In this document: positions 8,515-18,357 of the stretch, piece after piece | Numbering within the stretch: position 1 is the first letter of the stretch | How the letters are laid out: each line of letters starts with the position of its first letter | NCBI RefSeq assembly: GCF_001661965.1 | Contig: NZ_LYWZ01000022.1 | Coordinates: 744,001-808,000, forward strand | DNA from: Croceicoccus mobilis | Lineage (GTDB): Bacteria; Pseudomonadota; Alphaproteobacteria; Sphingomonadales; Sphingomonadaceae | Direction: 5' to 3' | Length of the DNA: 64,000 bases | Program-made: the position numbers and the translations under genes | The notes under the pieces: generated by a model | What the model saw: only the letters and a program-made list of their open reading frames with translations | What the model was told of the DNA's origin: nothing | Database searches by the model: none

Positions 8515-9053
8515 ATGCGCACACCCCGTTCGAGGTAACGGCCCGCATCCCGGGCGGCTATTGCACGACCATCGATGCATGGCGCGGGCGGTGCCTCAAC
8601 CTGTTTTCGGCCGTCGAGCAAGAGGTGACGCGCACGCTTATCGTTGCCCGGGAAAACGGAAGGGAGGTCGCCATTCCGCAGACCCCCGGCCTGCGCATCC
8701 AGAACGTGGCCAAATTGGTGGCAGCCGAAAAGTTCACGTCGAACCAGCGCAAGCAGATGGAGGCAACACTGCTGGCGTGGCACGCCTTTGACGATGAGCG
8801 GAACTTCCTCGCCCATGGCACGCGACAGTGCCTCACCGACCAGACGGGCAGCTGGCATGTTCGCTTCGATATCGAGCTTCACGACAAATGCGCGATGCCG
8901 CCACAACGCATATTCAGCAGTCAGGAAGCTGCCGATCTGGAGCAGGAGGTCAATGGCGCATCTGTTCGGCTGCGCACACAGCTGCGCCAGTTCCAGAGCC
9001 GCATGTCGATGAAAGAAGCTGCCGTTCGGGCGACGACCACCGAGACCGCTTAA
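8511..9053 (+). CDS. Hypothetical protein with HEPN-like R-x4-H motif
   Basis: 180 residues from GTG 8511, which overlaps the stop of the upstream gene. It looks all-helical. The segment HAFDDERNFLAHGT (R97, H102) fits the R-x4-6-H signature of HEPN ribonuclease domains, which act in toxin-antitoxin, CRISPR and anti-phage modules. The preceding helix (NLFSAVEQEVTRTL) also suits a HEPN bundle. The family is not proven, and DERNFLAHG-type motifs also occur in HEPN-fold proteins of unknown role. Its stop shares a TTAA tetranucleotide with the stop of the convergent acyl-CoA synthetase gene (9050-9053). Confidence 0.6.
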   Translation: MNAHTPFEVTARIPGGYCTTIDAWRGRCLNLFSAVEQEVTRTLIVARENGREVAIPQTPGLRIQNVAKLVAAEKFTSNQRKQMEATLLAWHAFDDERNFLAHGTRQCLTDQTGSWHVRFDIELHDKCAMPPQRIFSSQEAADLEQEVNGASVRLRTQLRQFQSRMSMKEAAVRATTTETA

Positions 9054-10888
9054 CGATACATCGCGCCGAGCCGCTCCCCATATCGGGCGCGCAAGACATG
9101 GCGGCGGATCTTCATCGAAGGGGTGAGTTCCTCGTTTTCGATGGCGAAGGGTTCGTCCGCGATCATGATGCGGCGCACCTTCTCGATCACTGACAATTGC
9201 GCGTTCACCCGGTCGACCGCGGCGCGCATGGCGGCGGCCAGTTCCGGGTCTTCGCGCCACTCGGTCCAGTCGCCGGTCTTGTCATGCGCCTTCGCCCATT
9301 CGCGCACCCATTCGGGATCGGGCACCAGCAGCCCGACAACATAAGGCTTGCGGTCGCCGGAGATCATCGCCTGCCCGATCTCGGGCTGCAGGGTGAGCAT
9401 GCCTTCGACGCGCTGCGGGGCGATATTGTCGCCCTTGTCGTTGACGATCATGTCTTTCTTGCGGTCGGTGATGACGATCCGCCCGCGTTCATCGATATGG
9501 CCGATGTCGCCGGTGTGCAGCCAGCCATCCTTGAGCGCCTTCGCGGTCTCTTCCGCATTGTGCCAGTACCCATGCATGACCAGTTCGCCGCGGCACAGGA
9601 TCTCGCCATCGTCGGCGATGCGCACGTCGACATTCTTGAGCGGCGGACCGACCGTATCCATGCGCAGCCCCGATTTGGGCCGGGTGACGGAGATGACGGG
9701 GCCGCTTTCGGTCTGGCCATAGCCCTGCAGCAGCGGCAGGCCGAGGCCGGTGAAGAAATAGCCGATTTCCGGATTCAGCGGCGCGCCGCCTGATACCAGC
9801 GCCTTGATCCGCCCGCCGAACTTGGCGCGGACTTTCGGGCGCAGCGTCTTGTCGAAGACCTTGTCTTCGAGGAAGTCGATAAGCGGACGCGATTTGCGAT
9901 TGGATGCGCGCTCGGCATGGGTGCTCGACCGGGCGAGCAGCTTTTCGGCAAGGCCGCCCTGTTTCTGCACCTGCTTCAATATGCGGGTGCGCAGCACTTC
10001 GAACAGGCGCGGGACCACGACCATGATCGTGGGAGACACTTCCTCGATATTGCTCGAAAGCTTTTCAAGGCCCTCGGAATACCAGATCTCCGCGCCAAGG
10101 CAGATCGGGAAATGCTGCCCGCCGGTATGCTCATAGGCGTGGGAGAGCGGGAGGAAGGAGAGGAAGCGTTCCTCCTCCCACCCGAAATCCTGCGCGATCA
10201 CTTCGCCCGCGCCCGCGCAATTGTGCAGGATCGCGCCATGATGCTGGCGCACCCCGCGCGGGCTTCCGCCAGTGCCGCTGGTGTAGATGATGCAGGCCAG
10301 CTCCTCGCGGCTGATCCCGGCGATCCGCGCTTCCATCGCGTGGCGCGCGGTTTCGGCATCGCCTTTCAGCAGATCGGCCCAGTTGTGATGGTTCAGCGAT
10401 TGCGAGGGGCGCACAGGCTCCATCGCGATGACATGCTCGGCGCATTCGCTGGTGACGGCGGCGGGCAGCAAGGTCTGTGCCAGCTTCGGGCCCGACACGA
10501 TGACGGCGCGCGCGCCCGAATTTTCCAGCACATGCTGGTGATCGTGAACCGTATTGGTGGTGTAGGCAGGGACGGTGACCATCCCCGCGCCCATGATGGC
10601 GAGATCGGCGATGCACCATTCGGGGCGGTTTTCGCTGACCAGCAGCACCCGGTCGCCCTTGTCGAGGCCCAGTTTGAGGAGTGCATCGGAAAGCAGGCAC
10701 ACCTGCGCGACCGTTTCGCGCCAGCTTTGCGACACCCATTCCCCATCAACCTTGCGCGTGAGGAAGGGCACATCGCCCATCACATCCGCGCGGTCGAGGA
10801 ACATCGAGACGAGGTTCGGCGCCTTCTCGATATCGCTTAGCGAAAAGCCGTGCGGCCCCGTTTCGGGCCTGTTGCTACCCTTTGCCAT
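9050..10888 (-). CDS. Long-chain acyl-CoA synthetase / AMP-dependent ligase
   Basis: About 612 residues from ATG 10888; the open frame runs to 10942 and ATG 10909 is another choice, none with a strong ribosome site. ANL-superfamily marks: P-loop IIYTSGTGGSPRGVRQHH, YGQTESGPVISVT, the hinge block GWLHTGDIGHIDERGRIVITDRKKDMIV and a C-terminal lysine region. FLSFLPLSHAYEHTGG is typical of bacterial long-chain forms. It would activate fatty acids as acyl-AMP and then acyl-CoA in the cytoplasm for beta-oxidation or lipid synthesis. Monocistronic. Confidence 0.92.
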   Translation of the reverse strand: MAKGSNRPETGPHGFSLSDIEKAPNLVSMFLDRADVMGDVPFLTRKVDGEWVSQSWRETVAQVCLLSDALLKLGLDKGDRVLLVSENRPEWCIADLAIMGAGMVTVPAYTTNTVHDHQHVLENSGARAVIVSGPKLAQTLLPAAVTSECAEHVIAMEPVRPSQSLNHHNWADLLKGDAETARHAMEARIAGISREELACIIYTSGTGGSPRGVRQHHGAILHNCAGAGEVIAQDFGWEEERFLSFLPLSHAYEHTGGQHFPICLGAEIWYSEGLEKLSSNIEEVSPTIMVVVPRLFEVLRTRILKQVQKQGGLAEKLLARSSTHAERASNRKSRPLIDFLEDKVFDKTLRPKVRAKFGGRIKALVSGGAPLNPEIGYFFTGLGLPLLQGYGQTESGPVISVTRPKSGLRMDTVGPPLKNVDVRIADDGEILCRGELVMHGYWHNAEETAKALKDGWLHTGDIGHIDERGRIVITDRKKDMIVNDKGDNIAPQRVEGMLTLQPEIGQAMISGDRKPYVVGLLVPDPEWVREWAKAHDKTGDWTEWREDPELAAAMRAAVDRVNAQLSVIEKVRRIMIADEPFAIENEELTPSMKIRRHVLRARYGERLGAMYR

Positions 10889-10996
10889 CAGTAACGACCA
10901 ATCAATCATCCACGCGGTTGTTCCCGCTCCCACCCATGGCATTAGGGGAGCGGGGGCGGGGCGGCAAGCCGCTGGCGGGGGTGGGCTTGCCTGGGC

Positions 10997-12778
10997 CTAT
11001 TCGTGCGCGCCGTTGAGATTGTTCTCACGCCGGTCGATGACAGAGACATTGCCGAGCGTATCCATGGCAACGCCCTCGCTGCGCGGATCGGCCGCGCCGA
11101 TCCAGCGGCCATCGACCTGTTCGACCGCATTGGCCTTCAGCCCCAGCGGCCCGACCTTCACATCCTCGCCCAGCGCCTGCAGGGCGGGGACCATGGCGAC
11201 CAGCTCGGTGCCTTCCTCGATCGTGGCGGTCTTGCTGCCCGGCGCATAGATCAGCCCCATGGCGATCGCGTCCTGCGCCGAAAGGCCCCAGTCGACGACG
11301 CCGATGATGGCCTTTGCGACCTGGCAGATGATCGTCGCCCCGCCTGCCGCGCCAATGGCGAGGCGGACGCTGCCGTCGGGATTATAGACGATGGTGGGCG
11401 CGAGCGAACTCCTAGGCCGCTTGCCGCCCTCGACCCGGTTGGCGACGAGATAGCCGTCCTTGTCGGGTACCATGTCGAAATCGGGCAGCTCGTTATTGAG
11501 CATCAGCCCATCCACCGCGATGCCCGAGCCGAAATAGCCGTTGATGGTGGTGGTGGTCTGGACGACATTGCCATAGCCGTCGACGACGGCGAGATCGCTG
11601 GTGCCCGGATCGTTCTTGAAGGGAACCTCCTGCCGGGCAGGAGCGCCCGGAGGCGTGCCGGGGCCGAAGTCGACCATGGTGCTGTCGGGCTTGATGAGCG
11701 CCGACCGGCTGGCCAGATAGCCCTCGTCCAGCATGCCCGCGGTGGGCACGTCGACGAAATCGGGATCGCCGATATAGAGGTTGCGATCGGCATAGGCGAG
11801 CCGTTCGGATTCGGCGAGCAGGTGCCACGAAACCGGATTGCCGCGCCCCAGCGCCGCCATGTCGAAGCGTTCCAATTGCTCAAGGATCATCAGCACGGTG
11901 ATCCCGCCCGAAGACGGCGGTCCCATGCTGCAAACCTTGTAGGCGCGGTACATGCCGCAGACCGGTTCGCGATCGGGCACGGTATAGCTGGTGATATCGG
12001 CGCGGGTCATCATCGAGGGATTGACCTCTGCCGTGTTGAGCGCGGTCACCATCTTGTCGACCATGTCGCCCTGATAAAACGGCTCGGTCCCTTCGCTTGC
12101 CAGCCGCTCCAGCGTGTCGGCCATGGCCGGAACCGTCATCATCGATCCGGTCGCCACCGGCTCCCCGCCGGGGAAATAGGTGTCCTTCGCCCAGCCGGTC
12201 ACATGGCGGCCATAGAGGTCGAGACCGTTGTGCAGGCGGGGCGAGACCTTGAAGCCTTCGCGCGCCAGCAGAATCGCAGGCTGAAACAGCTCGGCCCAGG
12301 GGAGCTTGCCCCAGCGTTCATGCGCCTTGGCCATGGCGGCCAGCGCGCCGGGAACGCCCGCGCTGCGCCCGCCAATGGCGGCGCTGCGATAGGGAAGCGG
12401 CTGGCCGTCAGGGCCATAGAACCATTCGCCGTCCGCCGCTGCCGGGGCCTTTTCACGCCCGTCCAGCGTGGCGAGCGAACCGTCCGCGCCATCGTGGCGG
12501 ACCCAGAACAACCCGCCGCCAATGCCGGAATTCTGCGGCTCCACCACATTGAGTGCCAGCATGGTGGCAATGGCGGCATCCGTGGCGCTGCCGCCTTTTT
12601 TCAGCATCTCGACACCGGCTGCCACCGCGCGCGGATCGGCGGCGCTGACGACACCCGGCGATGCAGGAGCCGAAGCGGGTGGGGGCGGCGCAGGAGCGAC
12701 GGCGGTATCGACCGGAGTGGTGCAGCCTGCCAGCAGCGTGCCGGCAAGGAGGAAAGACAATACTCCGGTGGTTTTCAT
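10997..12778 (-). CDS. ggt: Gamma-glutamyltransferase
   Basis: 593 residues from ATG 12778, which shares one base with the pyrD stop (TGATG). A lipoprotein-type signal (LLAGTLLAGC) implies export to the periplasm and membrane anchoring. The Ntn-hydrolase precursor pattern is clear: GMEMLKKGGSATDAAIA-like block near residue 60, then DPGTSDLAVVDGYGNVVQTTTT, where the threonine would be the self-cleavage and catalytic residue, and RPRSSLAPTIV with the conserved serines near the active site. It transfers or hydrolyses the gamma-glutamyl bond of glutathione. A GC-rich hairpin (10963-10991) follows without a T-run. Confidence 0.95.
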   Translation of the reverse strand: MKTTGVLSFLLAGTLLAGCTTPVDTAVAPAPPPPASAPASPGVVSAADPRAVAAGVEMLKKGGSATDAAIATMLALNVVEPQNSGIGGGLFWVRHDGADGSLATLDGREKAPAAADGEWFYGPDGQPLPYRSAAIGGRSAGVPGALAAMAKAHERWGKLPWAELFQPAILLAREGFKVSPRLHNGLDLYGRHVTGWAKDTYFPGGEPVATGSMMTVPAMADTLERLASEGTEPFYQGDMVDKMVTALNTAEVNPSMMTRADITSYTVPDREPVCGMYRAYKVCSMGPPSSGGITVLMILEQLERFDMAALGRGNPVSWHLLAESERLAYADRNLYIGDPDFVDVPTAGMLDEGYLASRSALIKPDSTMVDFGPGTPPGAPARQEVPFKNDPGTSDLAVVDGYGNVVQTTTTINGYFGSGIAVDGLMLNNELPDFDMVPDKDGYLVANRVEGGKRPRSSLAPTIVYNPDGSVRLAIGAAGGATIICQVAKAIIGVVDWGLSAQDAIAMGLIYAPGSKTATIEEGTELVAMVPALQALGEDVKVGPLGLKANAVEQVDGRWIGAADPRSEGVAMDTLGNVSVIDRRENNLNGAHE

Positions 12779-13818
12779 CAAATGCTCCCGATGGCGTCTG
12801 AAATGCTGGTGAATCCGTCGCGCCGCATCAGCGCGGGAAGGCCCCGCGTGATGGCAGCGGCAATGCCCGGCCCTTCATAGACCATGGCGCTGTAAAGCTG
12901 GACGAGGCTGGCCCCGGCGCGGATGCGCTCCCACGCATCCTCTGCCGTGGCGATCCCGCCGATGCCGATCAATGGCACTGCGCCGCCGCTGGCCTTCCGG
13001 AAATCCTTGAGCCGCTGGAGCGCCAAGTCCTTGAGCGGCGCACCAGACAGGCCGCCAGTTTCGCCCGCATGAGGCGAGGCGAGCGGCGGCCGTTCGATCG
13101 TGGTGTTAGATATCATCAGCGCGCCGAGGTTTTTCTCGATGGCGATCTTCGCGATGGCGTCGATGTCGTCCGCAGTCAGATCGGGCGCGACCTTGAGGAA
13201 AACGGGCACGTCCTGCGCGCCGCGCGCCTCCATCACGACATCGAGCAATCCTGCCAGAGCGGCCGGATCCTGCAATGCGCGCAGCCCCGGCGTGTTGGGG
13301 CTGGAGATATTGACCGCGAGATAGGAAGCATAGGGTGCCATGGTGCTGGCCATGATCGCGTAATCGCGCACGCGGTCCTCGCTGTCCTTGTTCGCGCCGA
13401 TATTGATGCCGACGATGCCGGGGCGGCCTGCACGGGCCTCCATCCGCTGTTCGACGATGGCCGCGCCGTCATTGTTGAAGCCCATGCGGTTGATGACCGC
13501 GCGATCCTCCTCCAGCCGGAACAGGCGGGGTTTGGGATTGCCTTCCTGCGGGCGCGGCGTGACCGAACCCAGCTCGGCAAAGCCGAAGCCGCAGCGTAGC
13601 AACGCATCGGGCGCTTCGCCGTTCTTGTCGAAACCTGCCGCCATGCCGACCGGATTGGGAAAATCCAGCCCCGCGAGCGTTACGGCCAGCGCGGAATCGG
13701 GGCGCGGCGGGCTGGCAAGAACCGAGGAGGGAAGCGTCTTCAGCGCGCTCAGGGCGATGCCATGCGCCTTTTCGGCATCCATGCGAAAGATCAGCGGGCG
13801 CAGCAGGGAATAGACCAT
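12778..13818 (-). CDS. pyrD: Dihydroorotate dehydrogenase (quinone), class 2
   Basis: 346 residues from ATG 13818 (MVYSLLRPLIFRMDAEKAHGIAL); the frame is open far upstream but without family character. The N-terminal helical region is the membrane-associating part of class 2 enzymes. FMN/orotate-site blocks are visible: GFDKNGEAPDALLRCGFGFAELGSVTPRPQEGNPKPR, NRMGFNNDG, YLAVNISSPNTPGLR and a late IGIGGIATAEDAWERIRAGA. It oxidises dihydroorotate with ubiquinone in pyrimidine synthesis. Its stop overlaps the ggt start, an unusual partner, so the two are probably co-transcribed. Confidence 0.96.
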   Translation of the reverse strand: MVYSLLRPLIFRMDAEKAHGIALSALKTLPSSVLASPPRPDSALAVTLAGLDFPNPVGMAAGFDKNGEAPDALLRCGFGFAELGSVTPRPQEGNPKPRLFRLEEDRAVINRMGFNNDGAAIVEQRMEARAGRPGIVGINIGANKDSEDRVRDYAIMASTMAPYASYLAVNISSPNTPGLRALQDPAALAGLLDVVMEARGAQDVPVFLKVAPDLTADDIDAIAKIAIEKNLGALMISNTTIERPPLASPHAGETGGLSGAPLKDLALQRLKDFRKASGGAVPLIGIGGIATAEDAWERIRAGASLVQLYSAMVYEGPGIAAAITRGLPALMRRDGFTSISDAIGSI

Positions 13819-13911
13819 CGGTTTGCGGATTATGGCACTGGCTCCGGCTTGTCGATGGGCAATGCGGCGGTGCAGCAAAGATGCTAACGACTCGCAACAG
13901 GGGATCTGGCG

Positions 13912-13968
13912 TTGAATTCGGAGCGAAATGGTCCTAATTGTAATTCGGAACGAATTGGTCCGATTTAC
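13912..13968 (+). promoter_or_regulatory. Candidate suf promoter with tandem 27-bp operator repeats
   Basis: Two adjacent copies of a 27-bp unit (13915-13941 and 13942-13968) match at 21 of 27 positions by eye. Both begin AATTCGGA and contain CGAA-W-TGGTCC. They overlap a possible promoter: TTGAAT (13912-13917), 17-nt spacer, TAATTG (13935-13940). The second copy would cover the transcription start. The next gene is an Rrf2-family regulator, so an autoregulatory Fe-S-sensing operator is the simplest reading. Confidence 0.55.
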
Positions 13969-14018
13969 CCGGACCGACCCGCAAACCCTCGAACGCCGAC
14001 GAAAGCACACGCACCCCC

Positions 14019-14431
14019 ATGCGCCTTTCCAACCTTGCCGATTATGCCGTGGTCGCCATGCGCGCCGCCGCCACCCATTGCGGGGGCGTAAAGGCCAATG
14101 CGGCGGGTCTGGCGGAAGAGACCGGCCTTCCTGCGCCCACGGTGCAGAAGCTGGTCAGCCGATTGAGCGCGGCGGGTTTGCTGCGCTCCACGCGCGGGGC
14201 TGGCGGCGGCATAAGGCTGGCGCGGCCCGCAGCGGCGATCACCTTGGCCGACATCGTCGAGGCGGTGGAGGGCCCCATCGTGCTCACCCAGTGCGGCGAC
14301 ACCGGCGGGGGTGACTGCGCCATCGAACACACTTGCAACGTGCGGCCCCACTGGCCGCAGGTCAATCGCGCCATCCGCGGCGCGCTGGCCGGGATTACAC
14401 TCGCCGATCTGGCGAAGGAGGAAGAGGCGGC

Positions 14432-14435
<4 letters not shown>
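14019..14435 (+). CDS. Rrf2-family Fe-S-sensing transcriptional regulator (IscR/SufR-like)
   Basis: 138 residues. The N-terminal winged helix is clear ([15 protein letters not shown]..., [33 protein letters not shown]). The C-terminal part has three cysteines, C92, C100 and C106 (C-x7-C-x5-C), a slightly wider version of the IscR [2Fe-2S] arrangement. It heads the suf operon, overlapping sufB by 4 nt, and should repress the operon when its cluster is loaded. Tandem repeats just upstream are the likely operator. Confidence 0.9.
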
Positions 14436-15954
<1,519 letters not shown>

Positions 15955-15958
<4 letters not shown>

Positions 15959-16326
15959 TTGAGATTCTCGCTGCCGCTGCTGAGGCCGCCGATCATATGA
16001 GCTCTGACGAAATATCACGTGTGATGCTGTTAAGTGCGAGCTGGATCACGTTCTATTGGCTCTTGCCAATGGTTGGTGGATTCATGTTCGCGAGCCATTG
16101 GAAGGCATTTTTGGTCTGGGCCGTTGTTTTAGCTTCTAGTTCTTTGCTTATTCATCTGACGCGCAACTATTTGGCGAATTACTACGGTGAACTGCTGGGC
16201 CCGGTGTGGCAATGGGCGATTGTAATACTGGCGCCGACGCTATTTTTCGCTTTGCTTGGCATTTTCATCCGAAAGACATGGGATCGCAGGGCGGCCCGAC
16301 GCGCAGCCCATAAGGTGCAATCATGA
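15955..16326 (+). CDS. Small membrane protein of unknown function inside the suf operon
   Basis: 123 residues from GTG 15955, overlapping the sufB stop, and overlapping the next gene by ATGA at 16323. Three hydrophobic segments (about residues 24-45, 48-66 and 80-103) are followed by a basic tail ([15 protein letters not shown]). No family recognised. The base composition is visibly less GC-rich than the flanking suf genes and it uses codons such as TTA, TTT and TCT that are rare nearby, which points to recent acquisition or relaxed constraint. The preserved overlaps on both sides suggest it is a real, expressed member. Confidence 0.65.
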
Positions 16327-16862
16327 CCGACCGTAAAACCCTCCAGATCAAGCCCGCGTCCGAGCAGGACGATGCCGCGCCCGCCATCAAGAAAAAGGGC
16401 CGCGGCTGGGAGATTTCCGAATCCCGCCTCGACACGCTGCACGACCGTGCGCGCGAGATGCGGCGCGAGCCCAGCGAGGCGCACAAGGCATTGGCCGCCA
16501 GGTTCGCCGAAGCGGACATGGGCAAATACAGCTTTAAACGGTTCGCCGTGGTGGGCTCTGCCATCGTCGATTTTAACTGCCACAACCTCGGCATGGCGAT
16601 CATCGTCGAGGAAGAGGGCGAGAACGAGACGCTCGCCACCCGCCGCGACAAGAGCCTTGAGACCGTGGGCATCCGCGTGATGCGCATTAAGGCGAGCGAC
16701 ATTCTTGAGAACATGGACGCGGTGCTGGGCCGCATCACCGCCGGCATGCGCGTGCGCATCGGTGACCGCCGCGAAGCGCGAGCGAAGCATTTCGAACAAA
16801 AGCGTGGGTCAGGGCAGGGCTACAAGCCCCGCAGCTATCGCGCAGGACCGAGAGAAGACTGA
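16323..16862 (+). CDS. DUF559-like protein (PD-(D/E)XK-related fold), suf operon member
   Basis: 179 residues. The middle fits DUF559: RAREMRREPSEAHKALAARF, then YSFKRFAVVGSAIVDFNCHN (D83 at the VDF position), then AIIVEEEGENE and a late TVGIRVMRIKASDILENMDAVLGRI. In active-looking DUF559 proteins the second strand reads V-I-E-V-D-G; here it reads A-I-I-V-E-E, so the usual catalytic glutamate seems displaced or lost. A Lys/Arg-rich start and tail could bind nucleic acid. It sits between sufB and sufC with ATGA-type overlaps, hence co-translated with Fe-S assembly genes. Its role is unknown. Confidence 0.7.
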   Translation: MTDRKTLQIKPASEQDDAAPAIKKKGRGWEISESRLDTLHDRAREMRREPSEAHKALAARFAEADMGKYSFKRFAVVGSAIVDFNCHNLGMAIIVEEEGENETLATRRDKSLETVGIRVMRIKASDILENMDAVLGRITAGMRVRIGDRREARAKHFEQKRGSGQGYKPRSYRAGPRED

Positions 16863-17602
16863 TGTTGAAGATTGAAAACCTCCACGCCGAAATTGACGGC
16901 AAGCAGATCCTCAACGGCCTGACGCTGGAAGTCGGCGCGGGTGAGGTGCATGCGATCATGGGCCCCAATGGCGCGGGCAAGTCGACGCTCGCCTATGTGC
17001 TGGGCGGCCGTCCCGGTTACGAAGTGACCGAGGGCAGCGTGACCTTCAACGGCGAGGACATGCTGGAGCTGGAGCCGCATGAGCGTGCCGCCGCCGGCCT
17101 GTTCCTCGGCTTCCAGTATCCGGTCGAAATTCCCGGCGTTTCCAACGTGCAGTTCCTGCGCGAGGCGCTGAATTCGCAGCGCAAGGCGCGCGGTGAAGAA
17201 CCGCTGTCGGGCGGCGAATTCCTCAAGCTCGCCAAGGAAAAGGCGGGTCTGCTGAAGCTAGACATGGAGATGTTGAAGCGCAACGTGAACGTCGGCTTTT
17301 CAGGCGGCGAAAAGAAGCGCGCCGAGATGGTGCAGATGGGCATCCTCGACCCGAAGCTGGCGATCCTTGATGAGACGGACTCCGGCCTCGACATCGATGC
17401 GCTGCGCACGGTGGGTGAGGGGATCAATGCGATCATGCGCCAGCCCGACAAGGCGGTGCTGCTGATCACCCACTACCAGCGCCTGCTCGACTATGTGCAG
17501 CCCGACAAGGTGCATATCCTGGCAAAGGGCCAGATCGTGAAGACCGGCGGCCCCGAACTGGCGCTCGAGCTTGAGCGTGAGGGTTACGAGGCGGTCGCAT
17601 GA
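16862..17602 (+). CDS. sufC: Fe-S assembly ATPase SufC
   Basis: 246 residues, ABC-type ATPase. Walker A is GPNGAGKST (about residues 35-43), the signature is FSGGEKKR, Walker B reads LAILDETDSGLDIDAL, and the H-loop is ITHYQR. The D-E-T-D-S-G-L-D form and the GFQYPVEIPGV Q-loop are specific to SufC. It drives conformational change of SufBD during cluster assembly. It shares one base with the upstream gene stop and overlaps sufD by 4 nt. Confidence 0.98.
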   Translation: MLKIENLHAEIDGKQILNGLTLEVGAGEVHAIMGPNGAGKSTLAYVLGGRPGYEVTEGSVTFNGEDMLELEPHERAAAGLFLGFQYPVEIPGVSNVQFLREALNSQRKARGEEPLSGGEFLKLAKEKAGLLKLDMEMLKRNVNVGFSGGEKKRAEMVQMGILDPKLAILDETDSGLDIDALRTVGEGINAIMRQPDKAVLLITHYQRLLDYVQPDKVHILAKGQIVKTGGPELALELEREGYEAVA

Positions 17603-18357
17603 GCGATCTTGCAACCCTTCCCACCACGCGTGACGAGGATTGGCGCTATGCCGATCCCGATGCGCTGAAAGAGCTGACGGCAGAGGTGCTGGACGACTGG
17701 CAGGAGGTTACGCTTTCTGCCGGTGAGACCAGCGTGCAGAGCTTCGTGCTGGACGACACCAACCCCGGCGTGACCCGCGTGCGGCTGGCGCTGGGCGAGG
17801 GCGCACGGGCCGAGATCTACGCCATCGCTTCGGCCAGCGAATACGCAAGGCTGGAGGTCGAGGTGACCCTGACGCGCGGATCGCATTTCGAATTCGGCGG
17901 CGTGACCATCGGCGGCGGCGATGTGACGCGTGAGTTCGTCACCCGCGTGACCCATGCCGAGCCGGAAGCCACCAGCAACCAGACCATCCGTGCCGTCCAT
18001 TGGAACCGCGCCATCGGCAATTTCCTTGGCCGGATCGAGGTCGTGCGCGATGCGCAAAAGACCGATGCGGCACAGAATTTCCGCGCGATCCTGCTGGAAA
18101 AGGGCGCGAGTGCGAACACGAAGCCGGAGCTGGAAATCTTCGCCGACGATGTGAAATGCGCCCACGGTGCAGCCATCGGCGCGCTGGACCCGATGGAAGG
18201 CTTCTACATGGCCGCGCGCGGCATTCCGCCAGAGGTCGCTCGCAAGCTGCAGGTGCAGGCCTTCGTCGCCGATGCCTTTGCCGAGATGCAGGACGAGGCC
18301 AAGGCCGAGGAACTGCTGGGCAAGGTGCTGGACCGGCTGGGGGACGCGCAACTGTGA
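17599..18357 (+). CDS. sufD: Fe-S assembly protein SufD
   Basis: 252 residues, short for SufD because the N-terminal helical region is reduced to about 40 residues (DEDWRYADPDALKEL). The beta-helix core and its end are typical: LEIFADDVKCAHGAAIGALDPMEGFYMAARGIPPEVARKLQVQAFVADAF, including the Cys-Ala-His motif that interacts at the SufB interface. Partner of SufB and SufC in the scaffold. ATGA overlap with sufC and GTGA overlap with sufS. Confidence 0.95.
   Translation: MSDLATLPTTRDEDWRYADPDALKELTAEVLDDWQEVTLSAGETSVQSFVLDDTNPGVTRVRLALGEGARAEIYAIASASEYARLEVEVTLTRGSHFEFGGVTIGGGDVTREFVTRVTHAEPEATSNQTIRAVHWNRAIGNFLGRIEVVRDAQKTDAAQNFRAILLEKGASANTKPELEIFADDVKCAHGAAIGALDPMEGFYMAARGIPPEVARKLQVQAFVADAFAEMQDEAKAEELLGKVLDRLGDAQL

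Noticed and set aside
10963-10991. GGCAAGCC...GGCTTGCC hairpin as ggt terminator
   Set aside because: The 13-nt loop and the absence of a T-run on either strand make an intrinsic terminator doubtful.
11003-12880. Plus-strand 625-codon frame opposite ggt
   Set aside because: Same reason: ggt is unmistakable on the minus strand and the antisense product has shadow composition.
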